Assembly: GCF_001202035.1 (NCBI RefSeq)
Contig: NZ_LGHT01000004.1
Coordinates: 113,561-177,560 of the forward strand
Length of the DNA: 64,000 bases
Source of the DNA: Pseudorhodobacter wandonensis
GTDB lineage: Bacteria > Pseudomonadota > Alphaproteobacteria > Rhodobacterales > Rhodobacteraceae
Direction of reading: 5' to 3'
Shown here: in pieces, positions 1 to 8,568 of the stretch
Layout of the letters: each line of letters opens with the position of its first letter
Position numbering within the stretch: position 1 is the first letter of the stretch
Notes under the pieces: model-generated
Told to the model about the DNA's origin: nothing
The model's input: the letters and a program-made list of their open reading frames with translations, nothing else
Databases searched by the model: none
Program-made: the position numbers and the translations under genes

Positions 1-645
1 CCCGCCAAGCTGTTCATTCGTTGTTACCGTCTCGGCTTTTTCGATTGTTGCAACAATGTCGGGAATCGTCGTGCAGGTGCGCACGGTTTGGCTGTAAGCC
101 GCAAGCGCACGTGCCGGATTGCCCGAAGATGTTTGCAGCGCGGCCAAATTCCAGGCGTTATTGATACGATCACAGCGGAACAAGGCCGGCACTCGCTTGC
201 CGATGCGCAAGGCTTCTTCGCTGTCACGCGCATTTACGGCGCGGTCAAAGGAATCCTGTGCCTCAACCAGGGCGATCTGGCTGGTCAGGTCGGCGGGCGG
301 CTGCCACGCGGGATAGCGGGCCTGTGTAGCCTGCATGACGCGGCGCACGCCTTCGATATCGCCACGCGCTAACCGCGCATAGATATCTGCAATTTCGGTG
401 GTCGGCTGAAGCTGTGACAAACTATTCAGGTCTTTGGGCGGCTGCCATCCCGGAAACTTTTGTTGCAAACGGCGAATTTCGGCCGCGACAGCAGCTGTTT
501 CGTTGTTTTCAGTATAAAAGCGCAGCGCGCGCAAGTCGTCGTTGCTAGGCGCTGACTGAGCAAAGGCAGCCGCGCCCAAAAGCACGGCCCCCAACAGAAC
601 AACGCCAAGGATTTCAGAGCGGAAAGAAGGTGTTAGCTGTTTCAT
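1..645 (-). CDS. BcsC-like/TPR-type cellulose operon protein, 3' end outside window
   Basis: An open frame of 215 codons runs from an ATG at 645 to the window edge, so the C-terminus is missing. It opens with a signal peptide (hydrophobic core about residues 13-30, ending near AFAQ), so the product is exported. Two degenerate repeats of about 45-50 residues follow, each ending in a W-Q-P-P-x-D-L motif (about residues 68-75 and 118-125), then a helical segment that resembles a tetratricopeptide repeat. The start overlaps the stop of bcsZ by 4 nt (ATGA), so translation is probably coupled and the protein belongs to the cellulose operon. By position it is the candidate periplasmic/outer-membrane export partner (BcsC type), but the beta-barrel region would lie outside the window, so the name is an inference. 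Confidence 0.7.
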   Translation of the reverse strand, partial: MKQLTPSFRSEILGVVLLGAVLLGAAAFAQSAPSNDDLRALRFYTENNETAAVAAEIRRLQQKFPGWQPPKDLNSLSQLQPTTEIADIYARLARGDIEGVRRVMQATQARYPAWQPPADLTSQIALVEAQDSFDRAVNARDSEEALRIGKRVPALFRCDRINNAWNLAALQTSSGNPARALAAYSQTVRTCTTIPDIVATIEKAETVTTNEQLGG

Positions 646-1766
646 ATCGGCACGCATTCGGGCGTAGCAATGATTTGGACGATCATCGCCATAAGGTGAA
701 GGGTTGCAGGATAATAGGCCTGATTGTTTGTCCGGTAAAAGGGAATAGTGGAACCAATTCCTTTGGCTTGCATGCATTCAATTAGGGCAGGAAGGGCACC
801 ATACCCAACATGGTCGCTTATCTCAAGCACTGCGCCGGTTCTGCGTTCGAACACGGTGACGTTTTTGCCACCCGCAAGTCTTGCGCGTTCACGCGTTGCG
901 GCGGAACGGTAGGCTGCCAGTTGGGCTGCAACGGCGGGATGTTCGCGGTTGCCGGACCAAATCAGGAAAAGTGCGACACGCATTGCCTCATAGCCGTTGC
1001 GGTCAGACTGTTTCGGTGACACGAAAAACCCATTGGGCCCAACCCCGATCCAATCGGGCATCGTGCCTTCTGCGGCCAGCATGCGCATCATATCCACCCC
1101 GTCAGCGGCGCATTTGGTCAGCAAAGGGGTATTTGTGGCTTGGGCCACTTCATTCATCGCAAGTGGCATGTAGTAGGAAAGATTGATATTTGCCGTACCT
1201 TCCTCGGTAAAGCCCTGGGCGGCAGGCAACATCAGCAAGCGACCGGATTCATCAGGCGATAATACCACGCATTTGGCCACCAAGTCGTTCGCAATCGCTT
1301 TGGCGCGGTCAAGCATGGCACTATTGCCGTCACGCTGGCCACGCATAACCAAGGCCCAACAATAGAAAAGATCGCCATCGCTGGCGTTATTCAAATCGGG
1401 CACCGCGCCGCTATCGGCAGGCAGCCATCGCCATGCCAACAGGGCATCCGACCGGATTGCCAGGTTTTGCTCGGTCCAGTTATAAATCAGGTCAAAAGCC
1501 GCATTATCGCCAAAGATCGTAGCCAAAACCAGACCGTAGCCTTGGCTTTCCGAGTGGCTTGCCCCTTGCTGCATCGCATCCACGACGCGGCCATCTGCGG
1601 CCAGATACGCCTCTTTCCACGCGGCCCATGGAGCTGCAAGCGGATTAAGGGACCCGATGAAAACATGGCTATCACCGAGACCTTGGGCCGAGATTGCCAT
1701 TGGAGACAATCCCGAAAAAACAGAGGCGAGCGCTGCGACTTGTCGTAATACCATTCTACGGTTCAT
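642..1766 (-). CDS. bcsZ: Cellulase BcsZ, glycoside hydrolase family 8
   Basis: Predicted periplasmic endo-beta-1,4-glucanase of 374 aa that trims nascent cellulose. The ATG at 1766 starts a signal peptide (core about residues 7-27, ends ISAQ) and overlaps the bcsB stop by 4 nt; an upstream in-frame extension lies inside bcsB and is rejected. GH8 hallmarks are visible: S-E-S-Q-G-Y-G at residues 72-78, holding the general acid Glu73, and N-N-A-S-D-G-D at 126-132 with the conserved Asp. Length is normal for BcsZ. Its place between bcsB and the TPR-like gene is the usual one for Rhodobacter-type bcs operons. Confidence 0.9.
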   Translation of the reverse strand: MNRRMVLRQVAALASVFSGLSPMAISAQGLGDSHVFIGSLNPLAAPWAAWKEAYLAADGRVVDAMQQGASHSESQGYGLVLATIFGDNAAFDLIYNWTEQNLAIRSDALLAWRWLPADSGAVPDLNNASDGDLFYCWALVMRGQRDGNSAMLDRAKAIANDLVAKCVVLSPDESGRLLMLPAAQGFTEEGTANINLSYYMPLAMNEVAQATNTPLLTKCAADGVDMMRMLAAEGTMPDWIGVGPNGFFVSPKQSDRNGYEAMRVALFLIWSGNREHPAVAAQLAAYRSAATRERARLAGGKNVTVFERRTGAVLEISDHVGYGALPALIECMQAKGIGSTIPFYRTNNQAYYPATLHLMAMIVQIIATPECVPI

Positions 1767-4060
1767 CGTTTCCGACTTCCTCTTGTTGTTACGATATAGA
1801 CCAGAGCCAGTCCGACCGAGATAAGTGTCAGCGTCATCAAAATGGCGCCATAAAAGAGCGGCGACCAAGACGCATAATTCCCTGCAACGGTTCGGAAATT
1901 CGAAACGGTCAATGGTTCTAGCATCCACGGCTCTGGCTTTGAGCTGTACCAGCTTTGCCATTTGCCATCTCTCGTCAGAATGGACAGCCTGCCTCTGGGG
2001 CCTTCGGGCGAAAGGCGCGCCTGAGCCAGCACCGCAGCCATGGTTTGCGGATTGCTTTGAGGACGTACCATAAGCCAGATTTCTTCGGGAGCATCATCTC
2101 GCGGGATAAACAGCACAGCATCTGCGCGCTTTCCCCCCAGCCAAAGCCCCAGCGGGCCGTCATCAGGAAGTGCAAGCTGACGCACCTGGGTTCCGATGTC
2201 TTTCACATAGGCCTTTAGGCGGTCAACCATGCCCGGGCGATTGCGGGCATCCGCGCTTGTCGCAGTTGATTGGCCAGCCGGCTCCTCAAATAATTGCAAC
2301 AATTCCCGACGATTGATCCCCAGATCATTCAGGCTCAAACCTGCGTCGTTGGCCTCTATGGTCACATGAAGGGACGCATTCGACATCTGCTCGGTATCGG
2401 AAATCGGGCGCAGTGCCGAGGCCAGAATCGAGGGGAAATAGGCTGCACTACGGTCGCTCAATGACGGGCTATCCGCGCTTATCTGATCCGGATGGATGCC
2501 AGCCAATGGGCGGGCCAGATCTGACATCTGCATCTTTGGCGAGGGCGGCACATACAGGGTGGACCCGCTGTCGACTGTTACAAACGGGGCTGTCGTCTGT
2601 GCGCATGGCTGGTCAGAAGGATCACCCGGAACGACTGTCGCAAAGGTAAGCAAATTTGCCCCCGGACGAAGAAGACGTGCGCGAAACCCGACATCAAGCG
2701 TTGGCAACGACGTGCCTCCGTCAATATCCAGTGGCAGCATCCGGATGGTGGTATCATTCAGCTTGACCAACATAAGGGCACCTTTTGGCAGGCCCTCTAG
2801 AAAGCTGTAGTCCAAACGCAACAGCCCTTTTTGCGAGGCCAGCAATAGCCAATCATCCGGCAAGCGGAAGGCGAGGTTTTGTTCGGTGTAATGGTTGTAC
2901 GCGTTCGTTTGCTCAAACCCCAGCTCTTGCAATGAGGTTTCGGAACCTGGTCTCAGAAAAGCATTGTTTTCCAATGGCCCGGGAAATGGCAAGACTTCAT
3001 CAAGTTCGGGCAATTCGCCGTTAAAGCCTGTGGTCAACAGCAAAACCGCCGTGCCGTCTCCACCCCGCCGGATTTCGATACTTGGCTGCAGCCCGTACAT
3101 CACCGTTATCCGCGCCAATGGCGCCGTTTCAGTTATCACGCCATAGGCGTCTTCGGGGGCAAGAATGATAGGGCTGCTGCCACGCAACCCCGCAAGCCGT
3201 GGAGATAACGCTTCAAGAATCGCTTCGTTGCCTCTGCCAATTTTCGTAGAGTCGCTGGCGTTTGGATCATTGATCAACCGCACCGGCAGGCTGCCTGCCA
3301 TTGCCGCCTGTGCACGCAAAGCCATTTTTATTCCGACGGAATCAAGCGGCAGATCGTCACGGTTGATACGGGCGCCACTGGTATTTGTGTTTATCTCGGT
3401 CCAGACATCAAACGTCGCATCCGGGCCGCAGAAGATGCGGTGTGTGTGGTGAAGCGTAACAACAATCTCGTTCAGACCATCAGCCAGCAGGCTTGCAGGC
3501 AAAGAAATCCGCCCGAACCCGTCAAAGGCATCGGGGCGGATTGAGAGTGCATCTTTACCGTTCACCCGAATTTGCATTTCGGATTGATCAGGCAGCACGT
3601 TGATAGACACGCGATAAGACATAACGAAGCCAGTAATGGCCGCGGCCTGTGGCAGGTCGATATAGAATGTCTCGCTTTGCACCTCTCCGCTAAGGCGAAC
3701 AATACCATCCAAGGACGGTTTCTTCGACGTCAGCGGCAGCAACACCTCTCCGGTTTTCGTTTCAAGCGGGTCATCCTGACTGATACCCCGTTCAAAAGTC
3801 GGGAGTGTCAGCAGAGTTTCATCCTGGATTTCGGGCGCTGTTGGCGCTGCGATTGGCGCAATCGCTGTAGAAGTTGTCGGCGCAGGCGCGGCTGTCCCGG
3901 TCGCAGGTGCCCCAGATGGCGCGTCTAGCACGGCACCAAAGTCTATCAACGGGGCATCCTGGGCGTTTGAACTTACTTGCGCTGACAATGGGCTACTGCA
4001 CAAAAGCAGCACCAAACCAAGTTTTACGGTCGGTCCAAACAAAGATTTGACAGATATCAT
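1763..4060 (-). CDS. bcsB: Cellulose synthase regulatory subunit BcsB
   Basis: Periplasmic, membrane-anchored partner of BcsA, 765 aa. It starts with a signal peptide (about residues 8-27) and a Pro/Ala/Thr-rich linker (about 45-75), followed by the alternating carbohydrate-binding and flavodoxin-like domains expected of BcsB. It ends in a single transmembrane helix (about residues 735-757) and a short basic tail (RGSRKR), the helix that packs against BcsA. Start and stop both overlap neighbours by 4 nt (bcsA upstream, bcsZ downstream), so the block is translationally coupled. Family knowledge: BcsB is needed for BcsA activity and guides the polymer across the periplasm. Confidence 0.93.
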   Translation of the reverse strand: MISVKSLFGPTVKLGLVLLLCSSPLSAQVSSNAQDAPLIDFGAVLDAPSGAPATGTAAPAPTTSTAIAPIAAPTAPEIQDETLLTLPTFERGISQDDPLETKTGEVLLPLTSKKPSLDGIVRLSGEVQSETFYIDLPQAAAITGFVMSYRVSINVLPDQSEMQIRVNGKDALSIRPDAFDGFGRISLPASLLADGLNEIVVTLHHTHRIFCGPDATFDVWTEINTNTSGARINRDDLPLDSVGIKMALRAQAAMAGSLPVRLINDPNASDSTKIGRGNEAILEALSPRLAGLRGSSPIILAPEDAYGVITETAPLARITVMYGLQPSIEIRRGGDGTAVLLLTTGFNGELPELDEVLPFPGPLENNAFLRPGSETSLQELGFEQTNAYNHYTEQNLAFRLPDDWLLLASQKGLLRLDYSFLEGLPKGALMLVKLNDTTIRMLPLDIDGGTSLPTLDVGFRARLLRPGANLLTFATVVPGDPSDQPCAQTTAPFVTVDSGSTLYVPPSPKMQMSDLARPLAGIHPDQISADSPSLSDRSAAYFPSILASALRPISDTEQMSNASLHVTIEANDAGLSLNDLGINRRELLQLFEEPAGQSTATSADARNRPGMVDRLKAYVKDIGTQVRQLALPDDGPLGLWLGGKRADAVLFIPRDDAPEEIWLMVRPQSNPQTMAAVLAQARLSPEGPRGRLSILTRDGKWQSWYSSKPEPWMLEPLTVSNFRTVAGNYASWSPLFYGAILMTLTLISVGLALVYIVTTRGSRKR

Positions 4061-6444
4061 TGACCTACCCGCCCTGCATTCGTGGCGACCATGCCCTTCT
4101 TGACGCTTGCATGTTTAGCAGCTTCTTCTTGCATAGCCGCGATCTGGGCTGCGCGGGCAGCGCGGGCCTCGGCTTCAAGATCAACGCCAAATGCAAGCAA
4201 GTGTGCCGGCTTCTCTTTGGATGGCGGCAATTTGCGCAGCAATGCGCGGCGGCGTGGTTCGCGCGCCAGATCACGCATCAACAGGGGCAAACCTGTTAAG
4301 AACAAATAGAATGCATATCCAAAACCGCGCCAAATACCTTGAATGCCTTGGCTTTGCTGACGATATTGATACCAGTTTTCGCTATTGCCAAAGATCAGGT
4401 GTGCGATCGCTGTTTGAACCTTCATATTCTGATTTGGCTCAAGGAACAGACCGAGGAGCTGACCTTCGGACACCGTTTGCGAAGACTTAATGCGCGCAAG
4501 GGCAGGAGCCTCGAGATGCTGCGAATCTTCAAAATGAGCGCAGAAATAAACCATTCTGTCTTCCAGCTGCGCCGCAGGAATAGGCTGTTTGGTTTTGATC
4601 AGAATGCGTATGCCACCAGTCGACGCATCGATAATTTTTACCGGAATAGTATTCTCGCTGTCCTCTTCGACCCACAGCGTTGCAGGTATGTCCATTTTGA
4701 CGCGCGGAGCAGACCGCCGCTGCTGTTTTTCAGCTACTGCACGATAGGCCAATGACACCAGAATAAAGTTGTAAATGGCCCAACCGCCCACGACGATTAG
4801 AACAGTATGGTCACCAGGGTATGCGATCCAACGAATGATTAATGCAATCACGCCCGCAAGCATGGCCAGCCACATGAAAGTAAGCGGGCCATGAATCTCT
4901 GAGATAAAATCTTCGGCGAGGGTTTCATCTTTAGCGGTTACGTTAAAGCTGGCACTGCGCGGGCGTATAATCGTTTTCAAAACGGCCTTGGCCAAATAGG
5001 GTGATTGCGCAACCTCATAAATTTCTGAAATCAGCGGCCATCGCGTCCGTTTATACAATGCGTTCTGCACCAGATAGGCCACGCCCAGATAGCTAAGCAT
5101 ATACGCCATAACATCATTATAGTTGGCGACAAAAATCTGAACGCCAAAGAAAAGATAGACAAGCGGCACGTAAATATAGGTGAGACGGATGATAGGAAAC
5201 ACCCAAAAGCTCATCGAGTTGATGTAGCACATGCGCTGCGGCAAGCTAAGACCGCTGCGAAACAGCGGGTTCTTCAGCATCAACATCTGCATCATGCCCG
5301 AGGCCCAACGACCGCGTTGCTGAATAAAGGATGAAAAGGTTTCCGGCTGCAAACCTGCGATCATTGCGCGGTTAATATACAGGCTTTTCCAGCCAGCTGC
5401 GTGGATTTCCAACGCGGTTTCGGCGTCTTCGGTAATGGTTTCACCGGCAAACCCACCCACGCTATCCAACGCCCTGCGGCGCAACACTGCTGCCGACCCG
5501 CAAAAGAACGCTCCGCCCCAACGATCAAGGCCGCGGTGCACATCTGAATAGAACATCTCGTTTTCCGGCGGACATTCCGGGGCAAGCTCTAGGTTCCGCT
5601 GAATTGGGTCGGGGTTGATGAAAAAGTGCGGGGATTGGACCAGAAACAGCTTTGGATCTTCATTGAAGTAACCAACCGTGCGGGCCAGAAAATCGCGCGA
5701 AGGCACGTGATCGGCATCGAACACGACGACCAAGTCGCCGTTCAAGTCTTCGAGTGCGGCCGACATATTGCCTGCTTTAGCATGCTCATTGCGCGCGCGT
5801 GTCGAATATTTTACGCCAAGCTCGGCACACAGGGCTTGCAACTCGGCACGCCGCTTTCGCGATTTTGCAGCAAGTTCTTCATTGTCGGAATTGCACCGCT
5901 GATCGGTGCCACCATCATCACACAATACTACCGTGCGCAAATGCGACGGATAAATCATGTTCTGCGCTGCAGCCAAGGTGATGCTGAGCATGTCAGCCGG
6001 TTCGTTGTACGATGGAATCAGAATATCGACAGTCGGCAGCTCATCCACAGGGACTTGTTCGGGAAAAGGGCGCTCGGTCGGGTCCGAGATGACAAAGGCA
6101 TTCAGAAAGAACACGAAAATCGAATAAGTTTCGACCGCCAAAAGCAACATGGCAATCGCAAATGAAATTGACAAGCTTGGGTCTGGCAATGTCTCAAAAA
6201 TACGCCAAAACCAATAGCGCATGACAATGATCGAGGCCGTAGCCAAGATCATAACCCGTGGGAACAGCTTATGCGAACTAGGTTTCAGCAGCGCAATCAA
6301 GCCGACGGCAATCAACCCGATAAAGGCCTGGCCACCGGTTGAGGTGGGCACACTGATCAGTACCGCAATCGGAATCGCAAAGAGAAACCACAGCAGAAGC
6401 ACTGGTCTGTTTCGCGGCTCGTTATTTGAATCTGCTTTTTTCAT
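4057..6444 (-). CDS. bcsA: Cellulose synthase catalytic subunit BcsA (UDP-forming)
   Basis: Inner-membrane GT2 processive synthase (795 aa) that polymerises UDP-glucose to beta-1,4-glucan and extrudes it. N-terminal helices lie around residues 14-120. The GT domain shows D-D-G (176-178), D-A-D (243-245), FCGS (314-317), T-E-D with the catalytic base (338-340) and Q-Q-R-G-R-W (375-380). The gating loop F-N-V-T-A-K is at 500-505. A C-terminal PilZ domain has R-x-x-x-R (577-581) and D-x-S-x-x-G (606-611), so cyclic-di-GMP activation is expected. That fits the diguanylate cyclase and EAL genes just upstream on the other strand. All key residues are intact. Confidence 0.97.
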   Translation of the reverse strand: MKKADSNNEPRNRPVLLLWFLFAIPIAVLISVPTSTGGQAFIGLIAVGLIALLKPSSHKLFPRVMILATASIIVMRYWFWRIFETLPDPSLSISFAIAMLLLAVETYSIFVFFLNAFVISDPTERPFPEQVPVDELPTVDILIPSYNEPADMLSITLAAAQNMIYPSHLRTVVLCDDGGTDQRCNSDNEELAAKSRKRRAELQALCAELGVKYSTRARNEHAKAGNMSAALEDLNGDLVVVFDADHVPSRDFLARTVGYFNEDPKLFLVQSPHFFINPDPIQRNLELAPECPPENEMFYSDVHRGLDRWGGAFFCGSAAVLRRRALDSVGGFAGETITEDAETALEIHAAGWKSLYINRAMIAGLQPETFSSFIQQRGRWASGMMQMLMLKNPLFRSGLSLPQRMCYINSMSFWVFPIIRLTYIYVPLVYLFFGVQIFVANYNDVMAYMLSYLGVAYLVQNALYKRTRWPLISEIYEVAQSPYLAKAVLKTIIRPRSASFNVTAKDETLAEDFISEIHGPLTFMWLAMLAGVIALIIRWIAYPGDHTVLIVVGGWAIYNFILVSLAYRAVAEKQQRRSAPRVKMDIPATLWVEEDSENTIPVKIIDASTGGIRILIKTKQPIPAAQLEDRMVYFCAHFEDSQHLEAPALARIKSSQTVSEGQLLGLFLEPNQNMKVQTAIAHLIFGNSENWYQYRQQSQGIQGIWRGFGYAFYLFLTGLPLLMRDLAREPRRRALLRKLPPSKEKPAHLLAFGVDLEAEARAARAAQIAAMQEEAAKHASVKKGMVATNAGRVGQ

Positions 6445-6510
6445 ACTACTTCAGTCACGCCTGTTACCTATTCCTGGAAAGGGGGCTCACTGAAAAGTGG
6501 GCCCGATCCT

Positions 6511-7182
6511 TTAAAACCGAGATCCCCCCAAACGCGAGATGGCTGTAGGAGAATTGGCGCCAAAGCTGTCATAGCTGCTAACAGGGCTGCCCAAGATCGG
6601 GGCCAACGCATCATTGGCAGTACCATTTACGCAGTTGCGCAACACCAAGTCCAAAACGCGGGTGCCAGCAGGCACCGATCGCGCACCAACACCCAATCGC
6701 CGTACGGCAAAAACACAAATCGTGTTTGGCCCTGCATTATATTCTTGCCATGAATACGTGCCCTGCCCGTCATTAGCACTGCGCAAGCTGCTGCTGTCTA
6801 TCCGGGTAAAGGGTGTAGGGATGTCGCCGAAACGCGCAAATAGCTTAGTCAAATCCAGGCCTTTGCTTACCTGACCTGTGTTGCCGTTATTTGCATTGAT
6901 CCACAGAAAGTTGTCACCCTTCAGGGTTGTGTTGTTCTCCAACCCGATCAACTGTTCGTAGTCGCCATTCCCTTTTCGTTGCAACATCACGATAGCGCCA
7001 GGCGGTTCGGCCCAAATACTGCTTAAATTACCACGTGCGTACTGCGTTTGCGGTGCGCTATCGGAAAGCCCCATTTGATCTAGCATCGGGCCTGTGGTAC
7101 AAGCAGCCAGAGCCAAAGAAACGACCAAAAGTGACCGATTCAATAGCGCGCGAGCACCTGAACGAAGGGTGTCAGGAATCAT
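6511..7182 (-). CDS. bcsN: BcsN-like lipoprotein of cellulose biosynthesis
   Basis: A 223-aa exported protein at the head of the bcs operon. The ATG at 7182 is chosen because a strong purine-rich site (about seven G followed by AA) lies 5 nt upstream; an in-frame start 36 nt further up lacks this. The N-terminus has a signal sequence ending in a lipobox L-A-A-C (Cys about residue 28), so it should be a lipoprotein. The rest is a soluble domain with a conserved-looking 'VFAVRRLG' strand and a late Cys. Alphaproteobacterial bcs operons often carry bcsN, which forms a domain family of its own; the name rests on position, size and lipoprotein character, not on an alignment. Confidence 0.65.
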   Translation of the reverse strand: MIPDTLRSGARALLNRSLLVVSLALAACTTGPMLDQMGLSDSAPQTQYARGNLSSIWAEPPGAIVMLQRKGNGDYEQLIGLENNTTLKGDNFLWINANNGNTGQVSKGLDLTKLFARFGDIPTPFTRIDSSSLRSANDGQGTYSWQEYNAGPNTICVFAVRRLGVGARSVPAGTRVLDLVLRNCVNGTANDALAPILGSPVSSYDSFGANSPTAISRLGGSRF

Positions 7183-7629
7183 CGATTCCCCCCCTAAAGT
7201 TAGCGGGTTGGTTATCATATTCTTTGCGCCATCTTTGTTCGAAACTACTGCTCATCGCAAATCGGGCCCATTTTGCTGGGCTTCTCGAGAATGCAATGAG
7301 CTTACTTTGCCAAGTCTCACCTGAATTTGCCAGTGGTTTTAATCGCAATATTTGTTTGCGTGTCATTATTGTCAGGATTTTGACGAAGTTAAGGTATGTT
7401 TCGCTGGCATTTCAGACTGTTCATTGCTGCCCGTGCACGCCTGCCCAAAGTTTGCCACAATCTGCCTTAGTTCCGACACAGCCTGCACAGTGACGCCTTA
7501 ATCGCTGCATAATCACGCCATATTAGAATGATTAACCGTACAGTGAAGGATGGTTAAGGCACAGCTAACCAAGATTGCGGCGCCAAGACCATCGCTCAGT
7601 AAACGGACTTAGGAACGGGCGGATTTGTG
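7183..7629. promoter_or_regulatory. Divergent intergenic region between bcsN and the diguanylate cyclase
   Basis: About 447 nt without a supported gene. It should carry the promoter of the cellulose operon (minus) and of the c-di-GMP genes (plus). Near the plus-strand gene are three TTAACC/GGTTAA-type half-sites within 40 nt: TTAACC at 7532-7537, ATGGTTAA at 7550-7557 (reverse complement TTAACCAT) and CTAACC at 7565-7570. TTAACCAT matches the half-site form of CtrA boxes in alphaproteobacteria. No convincing -35/-10 pair could be fixed by eye. Confidence 0.4.
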
Positions 7630-8520
7630 ATGACCTTGGTAACGGCAAACACTCTGAGCGATGTAAACCACTTTGGTGGACGTTTCCTTGCGCCGAGCCT
7701 CGCTCAGAAAATCGCGGTCGCGATGGACAGCAAGGCACGCACTCCTTATATCGCAGCCGTTGCTGCTTACCTTTTGGGGGCAAGCGTCACCGAGATTGTT
7801 CCTGCTGCTTTCGCAATCGCCGCTGGCTTGATTGCGTTTCTGGCAGTGGCTGCGTTTACGCAAGTTCAAGAAGAAGTGCCTGTCGCACCTGTATCGCCCC
7901 TGGCCGCACAGTTGGCGGCACTGCAAGCCAAGAATGATGCGCTTTCTGCCGCTTTGGCAGTTGTACAGAAAAGGTTGAGCTCTTCGATTGCAGAGCGCGA
8001 AACCTTGGCCGTTGAGCTAACAATCGATCCTTTGACAGGCCTGCAAAACCGTCGCGGCCTGGATGCCGCATTCGCCGAGTGCGGTACTGACACGGTTATG
8101 GCTTTGCTGGACATCGACCATTTCAAGAAAATCAACGACACATTTGGCCACGATGCTGGCGACCGTGTGTTGCGCGACTTTGCTGCCCGCCTGCGTACAG
8201 CCCTGAACGACAGCCTGCCCATCTATCGTATCGGCGGCGAAGAGTTCGTGGTTCTGTTCCCACAAGCAGAAATGGCAACTGTTGCAGCTATGCTGGCCGA
8301 TTTCCGCGCTGATCTGAAAACCTCTAACGTGCTGCGCTCGAACGACGCCATGACAGTTTCCTTCTCGGCAGGTCTTGCCTTGCACGATAACGCCGAACAG
8401 ACTTTCGATACCGTTTTCAAACAGGCTGACGAAAGACTGTATACCGCCAAGTTGACCGGGCGTGCGAAAACTGTATTTAGTGACGACGTTAACTCTAACG
8501 TGATCGCCTTCGCTGCCTGA
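7630..8520 (+). CDS. Membrane-associated diguanylate cyclase (GGDEF)
   Basis: Predicted cyclic-di-GMP synthase of 296 aa. The ATG at 7630 is preferred over the adjacent GTG at 7627. Residues 39-76 are strongly hydrophobic (one or two membrane helices), residues 90-130 form a likely coiled coil, and the GGDEF domain starts at D-P-L-T-G (133-137). The active site reads G-G-E-E-F (202-206), with the Mg-binding L-D-I-D-H-F motif near 160-165, so catalysis should be intact. The RxxD inhibitory site expected five residues before GGEEF is absent, so product feedback inhibition is unlikely. It lies divergent to the bcs operon and upstream of an EAL protein, suggesting that the three units control cellulose output together. 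Confidence 0.93.
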   Translation: MTLVTANTLSDVNHFGGRFLAPSLAQKIAVAMDSKARTPYIAAVAAYLLGASVTEIVPAAFAIAAGLIAFLAVAAFTQVQEEVPVAPVSPLAAQLAALQAKNDALSAALAVVQKRLSSSIAERETLAVELTIDPLTGLQNRRGLDAAFAECGTDTVMALLDIDHFKKINDTFGHDAGDRVLRDFAARLRTALNDSLPIYRIGGEEFVVLFPQAEMATVAAMLADFRADLKTSNVLRSNDAMTVSFSAGLALHDNAEQTFDTVFKQADERLYTAKLTGRAKTVFSDDVNSNVIAFAA

Positions 8521-8568
8521 GATCTGTGTCGGCTGAGCATCGGATCAAGGCAAAAGGGCTTCGGTCAG

